A program made the position numbers and the translations under genes. Positions 24,616-35,700 of a stretch of DNA of 64,000 nt are shown here, one piece after another. A model generated the notes under the pieces. The model did not search any database, was not told the origin of the DNA, and was given only the letters and a program-made list of their open reading frames with translations. Every line of letters begins with the position of its first letter. Positions within the stretch are counted from its first letter, which is position 1. The DNA is from Mesocentrotus franciscanus (lineage: Eukaryota; Echinodermata; Echinoidea; Camarodonta; Strongylocentrotidae), in the NCBI GenBank assembly GCA_037976565.1, contig CP137672.1:32658843-32722842 (forward strand). The letters run 5' to 3'.

Positions 24616-25400
24616 TTACAGCGACTAAGAGCAAATTCCCCAAAACTTGCTCGCATTTATAGATGATATAATTATGTTACTTATCAAAGGTCTTTTCAGT
24701 CTTCCGTTATGAGAATGTGCTTACACCACCATCAGGATTATTTTTCCCCTCTTTATAAGATATAATTTTCGCACTGCGACCTCATAAATCTTAATAAATT
24801 TTCCTCGCTCGCTTCGCTCGCAAATGAATATTCAGACCGTCACACCCTACTGCAAAATTTCTTGTTTGATGTATAAGAGAAACAAATATAGTTATCATCC
24901 CTGATAATGTAATCACAATGTAGGGTATATACCAATGTCTAAAAAATTGTATATTTTCGCCTTGAGATTTCCCTTTGCAGGTGCCCTCTTTTTCCAGAAA
25001 GTGCCTTTTTTATGGTGCCCCCCCCCCACTTTCGAAGTCGCTCCGCCGCCTCTGGAGGGAAGTTGGGCATGCACTTTCGACAGAAAAGTATAGATGAAAA
25101 AAGGGAGGGGTGTATAAAAGAAGAAGGAGAGAGAGAAAGAGAAAGAGAGAGAGAGATAAAAGGGCCCGAGCCCCCTCCCCTGGCAAAAAACACGTAAAAA
25201 TTGGTGCACACAACCGCTCCCCTCCCCCACTGAGCGAAATATCGGCCTGCGCGATTTTCAAATTTTCGGGAAAAAAAATAGTGCTCACTACCCCCCACTG
25301 AGCGAAAAATCGGCCGGCATGATTTTCAAATTTTCTCACGAATTGGGTCCCTTCTTTGGCCCCCTCCCTTGCCGCCGGCTGGATCCGCTTCTGACTAAGG
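24616..25400. repeat. 3' flank with TCGCTCGCTTCGCTCGC box and duplicated GAGCGAAA..TCGGCC segment
   Basis: A CCTCGCTCGCTTCGCTCGC inverted word is at 24804-24822. Near 25230-25345 a roughly 75-bp segment (CACTGAGCGAAA.ATCGGCC..GATTTTCAAATTTTC) occurs twice. No gene. Confidence 0.55.
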
Positions 25401-26084
25401 GGGCAAATTTTGTTGTTTGATTTATATTCATGTGCATTAACTACATTCGTTTTAAAGGGAACTGACAATTCAAGTATGAGAATTTTCTTTCAAAAAACAC
25501 AAATGTCTGGGATGAGGTTGGTTTGGGTAAACTCTAGTGGAATTGTGGAGATGCCTTCTTTTGTCCATCTCTCTACATTCAGGTCTGTGTACATAATAGT
25601 GTCGCTAAGAGAAGCAATGCCTTCTTGAATAATTTCGGCAAGATACATAAGTACGTTGTCATGGCGTCAAGTATAGTGTCCCTCATCAAGTGACACAGGG
25701 CATGCGTTCAAGACACGGTGTACTGTTTCTTTATTTTCACATTTTTTTACAGTTTGCTTATGCCCCTTTTCCCCATCGAGAAAGGTTTGCATTTGTATTA
25801 AGTGTATCTGAAAGCGAATTCATGAGTAACTTTGTTGGGTAGATTGTATATCAGGCTTTTCCATTCTACTGATTTTGATTCCAGGTTTGCAAGTTCAAAA
25901 AACTTGCCTTGGACTGAAATTGACTAGATATGATTCAGCCAGTCTCGTGACCTATTTTGTATCAAAGAGTCTTTAACCTGTTTTTTTCAATTTTGGAAGA
26001 GTGGCATTAGGATCTTGAAGCGATTGAAAAACATTGTGGCTATTCACCACTGTTGACTTTTTTCTACTTTGAAGGGATGGGGGC

Positions 26085-28060
26085 TTATACTCATGCTGCT
26101 AGTTGATGCTCGACCACGGCTCGTTTAACACGTTCCTATAGTAGGTTCGAAGTACGGCAATTCCGTTGATAGTACGGCAATCAGTCCTCCTCGTTAAGTA
26201 CGTTGTCACTTGCAGGACGGGGAAGATTTTGAACATGCTTAAAATTCTAGAGCACTCTCCCGTACTAGCCAGGCCGAGCACGTCCATGAAGTACAGGCGC
26301 GGATCCAGAATTCCCTGGGGGCAAATTTGAATTCATGCGAGCTAAATATTGCTACGTAATGGTGACCAGTAGCAGTGGCGGATCCAGGATTTTCTAATGG
26401 GGGCGGAAATTCGCTCAGTGGGGGAGGGGTAGTGAGCTTTAAAACAAAATCAACACCCACCCCGTCTTGAGCAAGAAAAAAAGGATGTAAATTTGTGGTC
26501 ACCATCTTTCTTTTTGCCAGGGGTGGGGCCCGTCTTTTTCTTTTTTGCCAGGGGAGGCCCGTCGGCCCCTGGATCCGCGCATGACTACTACGTTCAAATC
26601 CGTTTGCACACAGTTTGAGCCCGTTTGGCAACATTTTCCAGAACGTAGTGAGAACTAGTTCGGTGTGATGGGGGCTTAAGCGACAGACATTCTATCTCTT
26701 TAAAAGAGAGAGAGAGAGAGAGAGATAAAGCGAAGGATATAGGAAGAGGAAACTGAGGTTCTGACAACAAAGACCCACCCATATCTCGTTGGGGCCTGTG
26801 TATATTATGGTAAGAGATTAATTATTCCATTTGATTTTGGCCCAACGTCGATAAATGACAATGAGCCAACATTGGGCTGGCGGACATTTTAACATCGGGC
26901 TAGTGTCAGCTAGAATTTGATGTTCAGTCCCAATGTACATTGCTATATAGGTGGGATGATGCTGCTCCTCATTGTTTTAGAGCTAGGTGATTGCAGAGGG
27001 GATCCCCTCACCATGATTGAAATAAAATGGGTTGTGACCCGGCTTCAGCAAAATTTGCTCCATATGTTTTATTTCGTCAAAGACAGGCCTATATACATAT
27101 AACTATAGGGTTATAGGTTTTAGGTTAGGTTTTGGGAAATAGGTTAGATATAGCGTTTGACGGTTTGCATCCACAGTTGAAGTAAGAAGCAATTAGGTTA
27201 GTTTGAAAAGGAAATTGGAGCCAGAGCTATTGCCTCCCGAGCATATTTTGTAGAACAGGGTTTTGTTTCAGACCCAATTTCAAAAGGGGAGAGGGCGCCC
27301 TGGTATATCTGATCATGAATGATGATTATTTTGCATGTTACTTTCCCCTTGAATCCGCCTAAGGTAGAACAAGTTTGGGGAGATTTTCATAAAACGGCAT
27401 ACTAAATATATATTCACCTAAACAGAAATAACCATCTGGTATATGGGAAACTCTTTGATAAAACTGACATTTTAAGAAGCGGCCAGTGGTGCCAGATATG
27501 TACGGTGTAGTGATTATAGAGGAACAAACGTCGATACAATTCACTATGCGACTGAAGGTTGCGGTCGAATCTTTCTTTGATCACATTAAAACCTTAATTT
27601 TAATAATCATATAATTATGGCCAATAACAATATTGAAAGAGATCTACAAAGTACATTCTATAAGTATGATATCTATATAGGGACATACGTGTATAGATTT
27701 TTGAAGATGAATCATACATAACTGGGGGTATTTAATATTAGGGATATCGCGTGCAATCTAGATCTAGTATTGATACAAGTTAAAGTAAAAAATAAATAAA
27801 TATAATTGAAATTGAAAAGCATAACTCCGTCTGCATACATCGACCTTACCTCGCCGTAAAATTATTGCCGATAGCTGGCGCCTTTTTCCCGTGGGGGGCG
27901 CTCTCAAGTAAGACATATAAATGAATGATTGAAATGTTTTAATAAAATACGTAGAAATAAGATTAAAAAATACAAAAAATTGATTAATTGTATATTACAG
28001 TATATCTTTGGTACATTGTATGTTGGGAATTTGTGATCTGGGTAAACTGTAGGAGTATAT
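26085..28060. other. Spacer 1, shared with 51780-53500 of spacer 2
   Basis: From about 26640 it is collinear with 52405-53498, including a palindrome around CCAACATTGGGCTGGC. The stretch 26085-26640 is a rearranged counterpart of the long-TIR element at 51798-52408. No gene. Confidence 0.55.
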
Positions 28061-28079
28061 TTTATCGCCCATGAAATCT

Positions 28080-28340
28080 ATAGCATTCAGTCTAACACCA
28101 TCTCATCCCCCCTTTACCACCACCATCACCCCCCCTCCCACCACCATAAAAACCCTCTACCACTGCCACCCCCACAAGCCCTCTCTCTACCACCACCATC
28201 ACCACGTCCTAGCTCCTCCAGCCTCCACCGCCCATGACCTGTCCCCTACTACCACCATTACCAGCCCCTCCTCTCCCACCACCATCACCAGTCCTTCCCT
28301 CTACCACCACCACCACCACCACCACCACCACAACCCTCTC
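28080..28340 (+). repeat. (ACC/CAC)n microsatellite region
   Basis: CACCACCATCACC-type repeats over about 260 bp. The His-rich open frame it creates is an artefact. Confidence 0.9.
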
Positions 28341-28374
28341 CCTCTATCGTCGGAGATGAAAAGGAGCACTTATA

Positions 28375-28690
28375 CTTTATAGAAAAGAGGCACTTGTCAA
28401 AATATAAGGGACACCTCTCAGATTTGAAAAGAGGCTATTATAAGAGGTGAAGGGGCATTTATCAGAGATGGTAAGGGGCACTTCTTAATTGTACCTGAAA
28501 AGGGGCACTCACCAGAGATGAATAGGGACACTTGAGAGAATGGAAATGGGCACTTATTACAAAGGAAAATGGGCACCTATGATAGATTTTGATAGAGGCA
28601 CATATCAGAGGTGTCAGAAGGGGCATTTATCAGAAGGAAAAAGGGCGCTTATTAAAAAGTAAAAAAGGGGGCACGTGTAAAATAAGTGGT
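28375..28690 (-). repeat. GTGCCCC array, inverted orientation
   Basis: About 11 units of AGGGGCACTTATCAGAGATG, the reverse complement of the arrays at 23690 and 50210. Confidence 0.8.
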
Positions 28691-28829
28691 AGATTATTCC
28701 AGTATTTTGAAGCAGATACAGTAAATGTCATATCACCGGCTAATGTGCGAGTAACTGAATGTGCGAGACGGAGAGGATCGCTGGCTGACATCAATGCCCT
28801 GGTAGATGTATATTAATTCTAACAGTTAT

Positions 28830-30520
28830 CTAAATAACGTGGAGCTTGATTATTGAGTATTTTGTAGACAAACAAGAGTAATTTAAAAATTATTCTTTGT
28901 TTAAAAGGAAGTCGGTGTAATGATCTCAAGAGTGGCTAACTTGGAGATGGATAGTCCCTAGAAACCTGAAATATCAATTGGGCTGCCCAACCTTGTAGCC
29001 TTTGCACACGATCCAATTTAGTCGATGGAATGGTAGAGAGAAGCCCATTACAATAATCAATACGGGATAGAACTAAAGAACGCACAGCATTATGGCAGGC
29101 AGACTGGTCAATAAACCTTCTGATTCTAGCAATATTCCTTAAATAAAACGTAGCTATACTACAGATGTGAGAAATATGGTGAGACATCGACATGCAAGAA
29201 TCAAATACAACGCCAAGGTTTCTTATTGTTTTTGAAGGGCTATATGAGTGTGCCACCAACATCCCACTGAACATTTGGAAGACTGCGCAGATTGTAAGCT
29301 GAAGCAGCAACAAAAAATTTAGTCTTTGAAACGTTTAATTTTAACTTATTTACTATCATCCATTGCCTAATTTCTGAAATACAACCTTGAAGTTTTATAA
29401 GTGCGTTATTAAGAGCTCCTGGAGTCTTATAGGATCAAAGGAAACATATAACTGTATGTCATCAGCATAAAGATGATAATTAATTCCATGATGTGGGACG
29501 ATATCTCCAATAAAAAGAGTATAGATTGAGTATCCTATGGGTCCTACTATTGATCCCTGGTGGAGTCCACATTCTAAGGTTGTGGGATTAGACAATTTGC
29601 CGGCAATGTCAACTTGGGAAGACCATCCAGAGAGGTATGACTGGAACCAGGACAAAACTGTTGATCTAACACCTATTCTTTTGAATAAACGGGACATAAA
29701 TATTTGATGATCAATCGTATCGAATGCGGCTGATAGATCTAACAGTGCCATAAGAACTACCTGGTTTGAATCAAATGCAAACATTATGTCGTTTTTTTAC
29801 TTTAATTACAGCTGACTCGGTACTGTGACTTGACCCAGAACTATAAGCAGATTGAAAAGAATCAAAAAGATTATTAGATTCAATGTGATGAACTAATTGT
29901 GTACATGATCAAAGTTATCTTTCAGTAGCCATGTTGGGATGGGATCAATTTGACAGGATTTCGTAGCAGACGACATAATGATTCTGGACAAATCTGATTG
30001 TGTAAGCAAAAGAAAATTTTCAAAAAGAGGAATGTTTTCATTTACAGTGTCATTAAACTAGTGCATCACAAGCATCTAATTCATCTCTTATTTTTCTTAT
30101 CTTATGGACTAAAAAAGAAGAAAACTGATAGCCAATCTGGATGCAGAATCATACAAGGGGAGTTGGCTTGACTACTTATTTAAAAGTGAATGGATAATCT
30201 GATATACCTCCTTGACAGTACATGAACCCAACTTATCTTTCAAATTTTTTTTTAGCAATATCAATGACTTGGCATACATTCTTATTAACTTCTATGAACA
30301 ATTTGCAATCTGAGTCCAGTATTGTTTTTCGCCATTTCCGTTCTACTTTACGGCGATGTTGGCGCGCAACAAGCGCGGAATCATTGGTCTACGTAACTTC
30401 AAGGGGCGAGACTTGTTTCCGATGGAGCATAGGTATCAAGTACCTTAATGAATCCAGAAACATACCGATCAAATATAGGATTCATTATTTAATCCTGCAG
30501 GTTGAGATAACACTAAATCA
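28830..30520 (-). mobile_element. CR1/L2-type LINE, RT region
   Basis: On the - strand: linker SLPLKLRR-like sequence (30380), the NYRP region (near 29900, degraded), LLDLSAAFDTIDHQIF (29740), GLHQGSIVGPIGYSIY (29550), HLYADDIQLYVSF (29450) and NLGVVFDSCMSMSHHIS (29200). Broken by stops and frameshifts. Related fragments at 31063-31960, 54985-56160 and 58960-59520. Confidence 0.85.
29395..29784 (-). pseudogene. LINE reverse transcriptase palm, YADD motif
   Basis: 129-codon frame with the catalytic YADDIQLY and the AFDTIDH block, diagnostic of non-LTR reverse transcriptases of the CR1/L2 group. The usual GVPQGS is GLHQGS. Confidence 0.85.
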
Positions 30521-30556
30521 TGTAAAGCATTGGTGATTTGAACTTTATCTTTATAA

Positions 30557-30918
30557 ATAGTTTATCAAAATTCACATTCTTCATGATTTAACTGGAAAAA
30601 ATTACTCTATATTAGTGCATCCACACAAAAAAACATATTACTATCAATCTGATTTGGATGCTGGTGTGAAGAAATAAGATTCTTAGGGAGAAAATAGGAA
30701 ATTTATATTATCAATATAAAGAAAATAATTAGTGGACAGTGAGGACATGACATCACAGACTCATGAGTGAGTTGCCAATTTGTCTTGTGATTTTCAACGT
30801 TTCTTATGTCATTACAAATTCATAACTTTCTTTTTAGTTATCCGATTTTGCTCAAACTTGTTTTGAGTGGTTTGTCCGATTTTTCTGCTTCTATTGAAAG
30901 TAAGTTATTTTTGGAGTG
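30557..30918. mobile_element. Right half of a TTAA-type MITE
   Basis: Matches the right portion of the complete element at 57900-58665, ending GGAGTGGACTTG. The left arm is missing. Confidence 0.7.
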
Positions 30919-30937
30919 GACTTGCGCCTGTCATAAT

Positions 30938-31062
30938 TATATAGATCGAAAGTGAGATATACACGTGCTAAATAAGGGCAATTCTATTCTATCGAAATTG
31001 CACTTGAATATCATTTGATCAGTTGTGGTAAGATCGGTACTTGGTATGAAAATAAGTAACTA
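30938..31062 (+). repeat. Orphan copy of DNase II 5' flanking sequence
   Basis: Carries GATCGAAAGTGAGATATA, CTATCGAAATTGCACTTGAA, GATCAGTTGTGGTAAGATCG and TTGGTATGAAAATAAGTA, as in the true flank at 32260-32385, but runs straight into LINE sequence. The E-box position reads TCATTTGA and no TATA or exon follows. Confidence 0.7.
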
Positions 31063-31960
31063 TAAGCAGATTGAAAAGAATCAAAAAGATTATTAGATTC
31101 AATGTGATGAACTTTTTTGTGTACATGCTACTTTCTCAATGAGTTTACCTAAAAAATGTTAAGTTTGACACTGGTCTATAATTTCTATACATTGGCATAG
31201 GCCCTACTTATTATCAACTTCTATAAACAGTGTGCGATCTTAGTCCAGTGTTGTTTTCGCCATTTCCGTTCTGCTTTACGGCGATGTTGGTGCGCCATAA
31301 GCACGGACTCAATGAACCAAGGTACTCTACGTAACTTCAAAGGGAGAGACTTGGTTTCCGATGGAGCATAGGTTTCAAGTACCTTAGTGACTCCAGAAAC
31401 ATACCGATCAAATATAGGATTCATTATTTAATCCTGCAGGTTGAGATGACACTAAATCATGTAAAGCATTAGTGATTTGAACTTTATCGATCTTGTGATA
31501 GAGTGCGCTCTGATTTCTGTTTAGCCAGCGAAAAGCAAATCATGTAATGACCAGAGATGCTTGAATCGACTGTATGACAGCCTAGTATCACTGAATCATC
31601 TCGGGTAAAAACTAAGTCTAAAGTGTAACCCAGGTTATGTGTTTGACCTTGGGCATGTTGGATGAACCAGCAGATGTAATAATATTCTTCATGATTGTGG
31701 AGCACAACATTTTAGTCAGATCTTCCCAATGGACATAAAAGTCTCCTAATAACACCAATTTTACTGCATACAGTGATATCTCACTTACATATTCATCAAA
31801 TTCCTTCAAGAAATCAGAACATGTAAATCTATTTGCTAAAGAAGGTGGTGGTCTATAAACAAGGAAAAAAATGATCGAACATGACATATCGGTAATGTGT
31901 GCAACTAAAAAATAAGTTTTTCATCATCAACTTAAGAGTGGAATTATACAAAACAACAAT
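31063..31960 (-). mobile_element. CR1/L2-type LINE, endonuclease and linker
   Basis: On the - strand: VYRPPPS..FLKEFDEYVSE..LLGDFYVHWED (31887-31618), YTLDLVFTRDDS and SSISGHYMICFSL (31484-31705) mark the AP-like endonuclease (GDFN and SDH motifs altered to GDFY and SGH). The linker SLPLKLRRVPWF is at 31221-31424. Not intact. Confidence 0.8.
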
Positions 31961-32119
31961 GCCAACCCACGTTTTTTGTGTATTTCTTGGTGAATTTATA
32001 AAAGCATACACCAGAGGAGTGCAAAAATGATATCGATATCATATTCACTGACATACTTAGTGAAATGTGATATAAGTGTCCCATGGGAAGGATACGTTAA
32101 AGATATGAAGGGGGAGATA

Positions 32120-32152
32120 GATAAAGAGAGAGAGAGAGAGAGAGAGAGAGAC
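32120..32152 (+). repeat. (GA)n run upstream of DNase II copy 2
   Basis: Counterparts lie at 1888-1908 (copy 1) and about 58700-58720 (copy 3 spacer). Confidence 0.85.
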
Positions 32153-32338
32153 GGGGTCACGCAGAGAGGAACTATAGAAAACCTGTCATGGATCGAAAGT
32201 GAGAGATAAAGATGATAAATGAGGGCAGAGAGGAGCTAGAAAACAAGCAACGCCTGACATATATATAGATCGAAAGTGAGAGATAAACGTGATATATAAT
32301 TATGGGCAATTCTTTCCTATCGAAATACCACTTGAATA

Positions 32339-32405
32339 TCACATGATCAGTTGTGATAAAGATCAGTACTTGGTATGAAAATAAGTATTCATATCAGCTT
32401 TAAAA
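32339..32405 (+). promoter_or_regulatory. Promoter-like block of DNase II copy 2 (E-box 32339-32346, TTTAAAA 32399-32405)
   Basis: TCACATGA as in copy 1. The TATA position reads TTTAAAA, one base off the TATAAAA of copies 1 and 3, at 60 bp from the E-box and 188 bp before the ATG. Confidence 0.5.
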
Positions 32406-32592
32406 CAGCCGAACATTTCATCGGAGGGCTATTGCTATTTCTTGTGGGGAATATCTTCCTTTATTGGAACCACGAACTGTCTCTCATTTTGTGGTGTGCA
32501 TTGTTTCAATTTACATGTACTCTTGTTTGTGGTATACTTTTGCAACATAGCCAGGGCCCAGGAAGCTGGAACACGCATTCTCTGCAGTGATA

Positions 32593-32702
32593 ATGGCGGT
32601 GACAAAACATGTAATAGGTATTCTGTTCTTTTCCCTGACATCCTTGTGTCTCGTGTCGTGCGAGCTGTCTTGCAAAGATCCAAATGGAAACAATGTAGAT
32701 TG
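32593..32702 (+). CDS. DNASE2: DNase II copy 2, exon 1 (signal peptide)
   Basis: The ATG at 32593 follows TGCAGTGATA and opens 36 codons plus two bases, ending at donor TTG|GTAAGT. It encodes the hydrophobic signal peptide and the mature start SCKDPNGNNVDW, as in other DNase II proteins. This start is chosen because the same ATG context is conserved in all three copies. Confidence 0.93.
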
Positions 32703-35700
32703 GTAAGTACAGAACTTCGTAAGATCTATATAATGTTCATCGAAGTCGACTCGGGCTTGGATTAATCGGCGCCTATATCTTCCGTGTATGACAGTCGATA
32801 CAGAACGATTGCCGCATTCTCATTGATAAGGACAAGAAATAATACTTATACTCATTAAATTTCAGAGAGAACAATAATATTTAAAAAATCGTAAAAATTG
32901 AGAAGAAGAAAAAAAGAGACAATTCAAAATGAGACAATTCTAGTAGCCCTATACATAGTTATGAAACCGTGATGGGATTGGAGAAACCATCAGTCGATAA
33001 TTTACAATCTATTTCAATGCACATTAATGGAGGTTTCATTTTATCAACATATTATTTAGGACTAAATATTCTGTATGGAAGGCGTATTCCGACTGTATCT
33101 CTCTCTCTCTCTCTCTCTCAACCCCCTCCCCCTCTCTCTCTTATATTACTTGTCTACGTTCATTCTTGGTAGACAGTTTTATCTCGCCAAGTGTTTTAAC
33201 GCCATGTAACATCACCTCATTATTTTTTAGTTTACCTTTTCGCCCTTTCTTTATATCTCTTTCCGTCCAAGCTCTCTCTCCCTTCCCCCTCTATCTCACC
33301 ATCTGCCTCACTTCTCTCTCTCTCTCTCTCTCTATCTCTTATCCTCACTTATTTAGTAATATAAGTTTCAGTTTCAAGTTTCAAGTATATTGATACAAAT
33401 CCACAAGGTCGGAATATCATCGCACACGAACAACAATACATTAGGACAAAATACATACAATGGTACACAACATACATTAGGTCAGAAATCAGAATACACC
33501 TAAGATATCAGGTATAAGGTTGTAAGTAAATCAAAGGTAATTTAAAGTACATTACTAAGTCTTATATATCATGAGCTTTCTCCCCTCCTACAATGCTCTC
33601 TCTTTCTTTTCTTTTCACCGTCAGAATTTATTTCTCCCACCATGCTGACTCATTCTAATTATTTTCCTCTACCATACTGATTCCCCACTCTCTCTCTCAC
33701 TCTCTTTCTCTTTCTCTCTGTGTATTCTCTCCCTTGATATCTTTTTTCTCTATCTCATCTTTCTTCTTTCTCTTAACTGTATGCATATGGTTATGTGTGT
33801 GTGTGTTTGTGTGTTTGTGTGTGTGTGTTTGTGTGTGTGTGTACTTGTACATAAATCTGTCTATTTATAGTAGCCGTTAAGGTAATCATAATTTCCTGAT
33901 TAATATACATGTATAATTTTGCTGTTTTTATAATTATCTCAATTGTTAAGAAATTTCTCTAACAAAGTTGTAAATTTTATATTGTATACCGGGGCCCTGC
34001 CTACAAGCAACTTGCTTATTAAGGGTATCCCTCCATTTTTATGTTTATATTGTTATTTTAATACAATGTGTCAATATTATGTTATATTTGTTCTGTTTTT
34101 AAAGATGGAAAAATAAAATTGAATTGAAATAATTGAAATCTCTTTCTATATACATTTGACTTATACTTAATACACAGATACTACTACTTTGGAGTACAAA
34201 ATGAAATTTCTCTTACAAATTCATATTCTTTAATGACGGAACTATATTTATAATACTGTCAAACAAATCAGTCCTCTGGTTATTTAGTCCTTGAAAGTTC
34301 ATAACAAAATGACACTCTGTTTCTACCTCACTAAAACTACGAGGACATATTCATACGATAATCAACGTCTACTTGTTGATGTCGTCCCATTTCTATCATA
34401 AGTCTACTGATACTTATCCGAATTTTAAAATAATTTAATACATGGGATTGATCTATATCTAACAATAAATAATTTTCAAGATTTACCTCTGTAAGTTCTT
34501 AGCTTATGACAAAAAACATCACTGTTTTCATTTAGTGTATCCTTCCATAATTTAATATATCGTTCTATCGTTCTTCTAATTTTTTAAATATCACTCTCAG
34601 AAGGCATCTTTCAGAAATAGTACTTTGATTATTCCATACATGACCCAATCCTTAATCAGTTAGAAATAATTTAAGTTTTTGGCAATAACCATTTGTTAAT
34701 CCCATGTTTTCTAAATACGCTTTATTTATCAGAGAACTGTCGTTTGATTGTAACGTAATTTTATGTAGCCAGAATCCAATTGTGACTTTAAACCAAAGAG
34801 TGCTAGTGGAAATCGTCCTAGCTCGGCTAAGACGGCACTATTTATAGCAGCTTTATTTACTCCTAATATATTTATGTTTCAAGCTTTTTCGGGTATTGTT
34901 TCTCAAGGTGATATCTAAAATATCTAATATCGAAACCTCTGAATTATGCATTGCAATAGGTTTAACTCCTAAGAGTATTTCTTAACAGAAATATAGCCTT
35001 CTTAGATTTATCAGACAAATTCTTAATCGCATAAGAATATGTCCCAGACGGTTTAAACACCAATCCAAAATATTTATATTTATTAGCAATCTCAATATGC
35101 ATATTATAAATATAAAAATTATATTTCTTAAACACTTTTAGAAACTTTCTCTCCAAGCATCAGGGTATACTCCTGTTTTCAACGATAAATTAAATAGTTC
35201 AACATAAGTGAATATATATCATATTGACAGGAAATCATCGTCATTTCATTTAAGATGCCATCTGGCCCACAGGCCTTTTTCTTCTTTAGCGATGGGAGAC
35301 AATCTAACATCTCTTGCACAGTTATATTTCCATTTAACATTGAACAATCACTTAATATATGATTTCTCATCTTGTTTGATTCTTAACAGTGGCTAAGAGG
35401 CGGCGCTACTTTTTACGTAGGAACTTTTTAGAAATATAATCAGGCTCATTTCAACCCTATCAAATGTCCCTTTTCTTGGTAAGTTGTATTAATATAGGAA
35501 GGGTGCCCATTTTAAACTAGAGTGTTTGTCCTTTTAAACTACCATGATGTATACTCAGCTGCTAGAAGATGCCTCTTCCAACCTATAATGATCCTTTAAA
35601 CTCCATGCCACTGAACATCATAGAATGCCAAGGTAATCAATTACCCTTTCTTAAGAAATATAACGGTTAAGACCATGAAGGATTTGTCAAACTCAAGGCA

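Larger units (their letters stand above)
33364..35352 (-). mobile_element. 5'-truncated LINE in intron 1 of DNase II copy 2
   Basis: Flanked by TAATATA (33357-33363 and 35353-35359); copy 1 has the empty site at 2893-2902. On the - strand: LPSLKKKKACGPDGILNEM (35179-35370), YKYFGLVFKPSGT and LSDKSKKAIFLLRN (34962-35156), then NKAYLENMGLTNGYCQKLKL-like sequence near 34700 and the Cys/His tail. Family not named with confidence. Interrupted by another element at 33563-34138. Confidence 0.8.

Noticed and set aside
28071..28382. His/Pro/Thr-rich open frame
   Set aside because: Direct translation of an ACC microsatellite.
32442..32765. 107-codon + strand frame over DNase II exon 1 of copy 2
   Set aside because: Overlaps the true exon in another frame; the signal-peptide frame starting at 32593 is conserved in three copies and joins exon 2.
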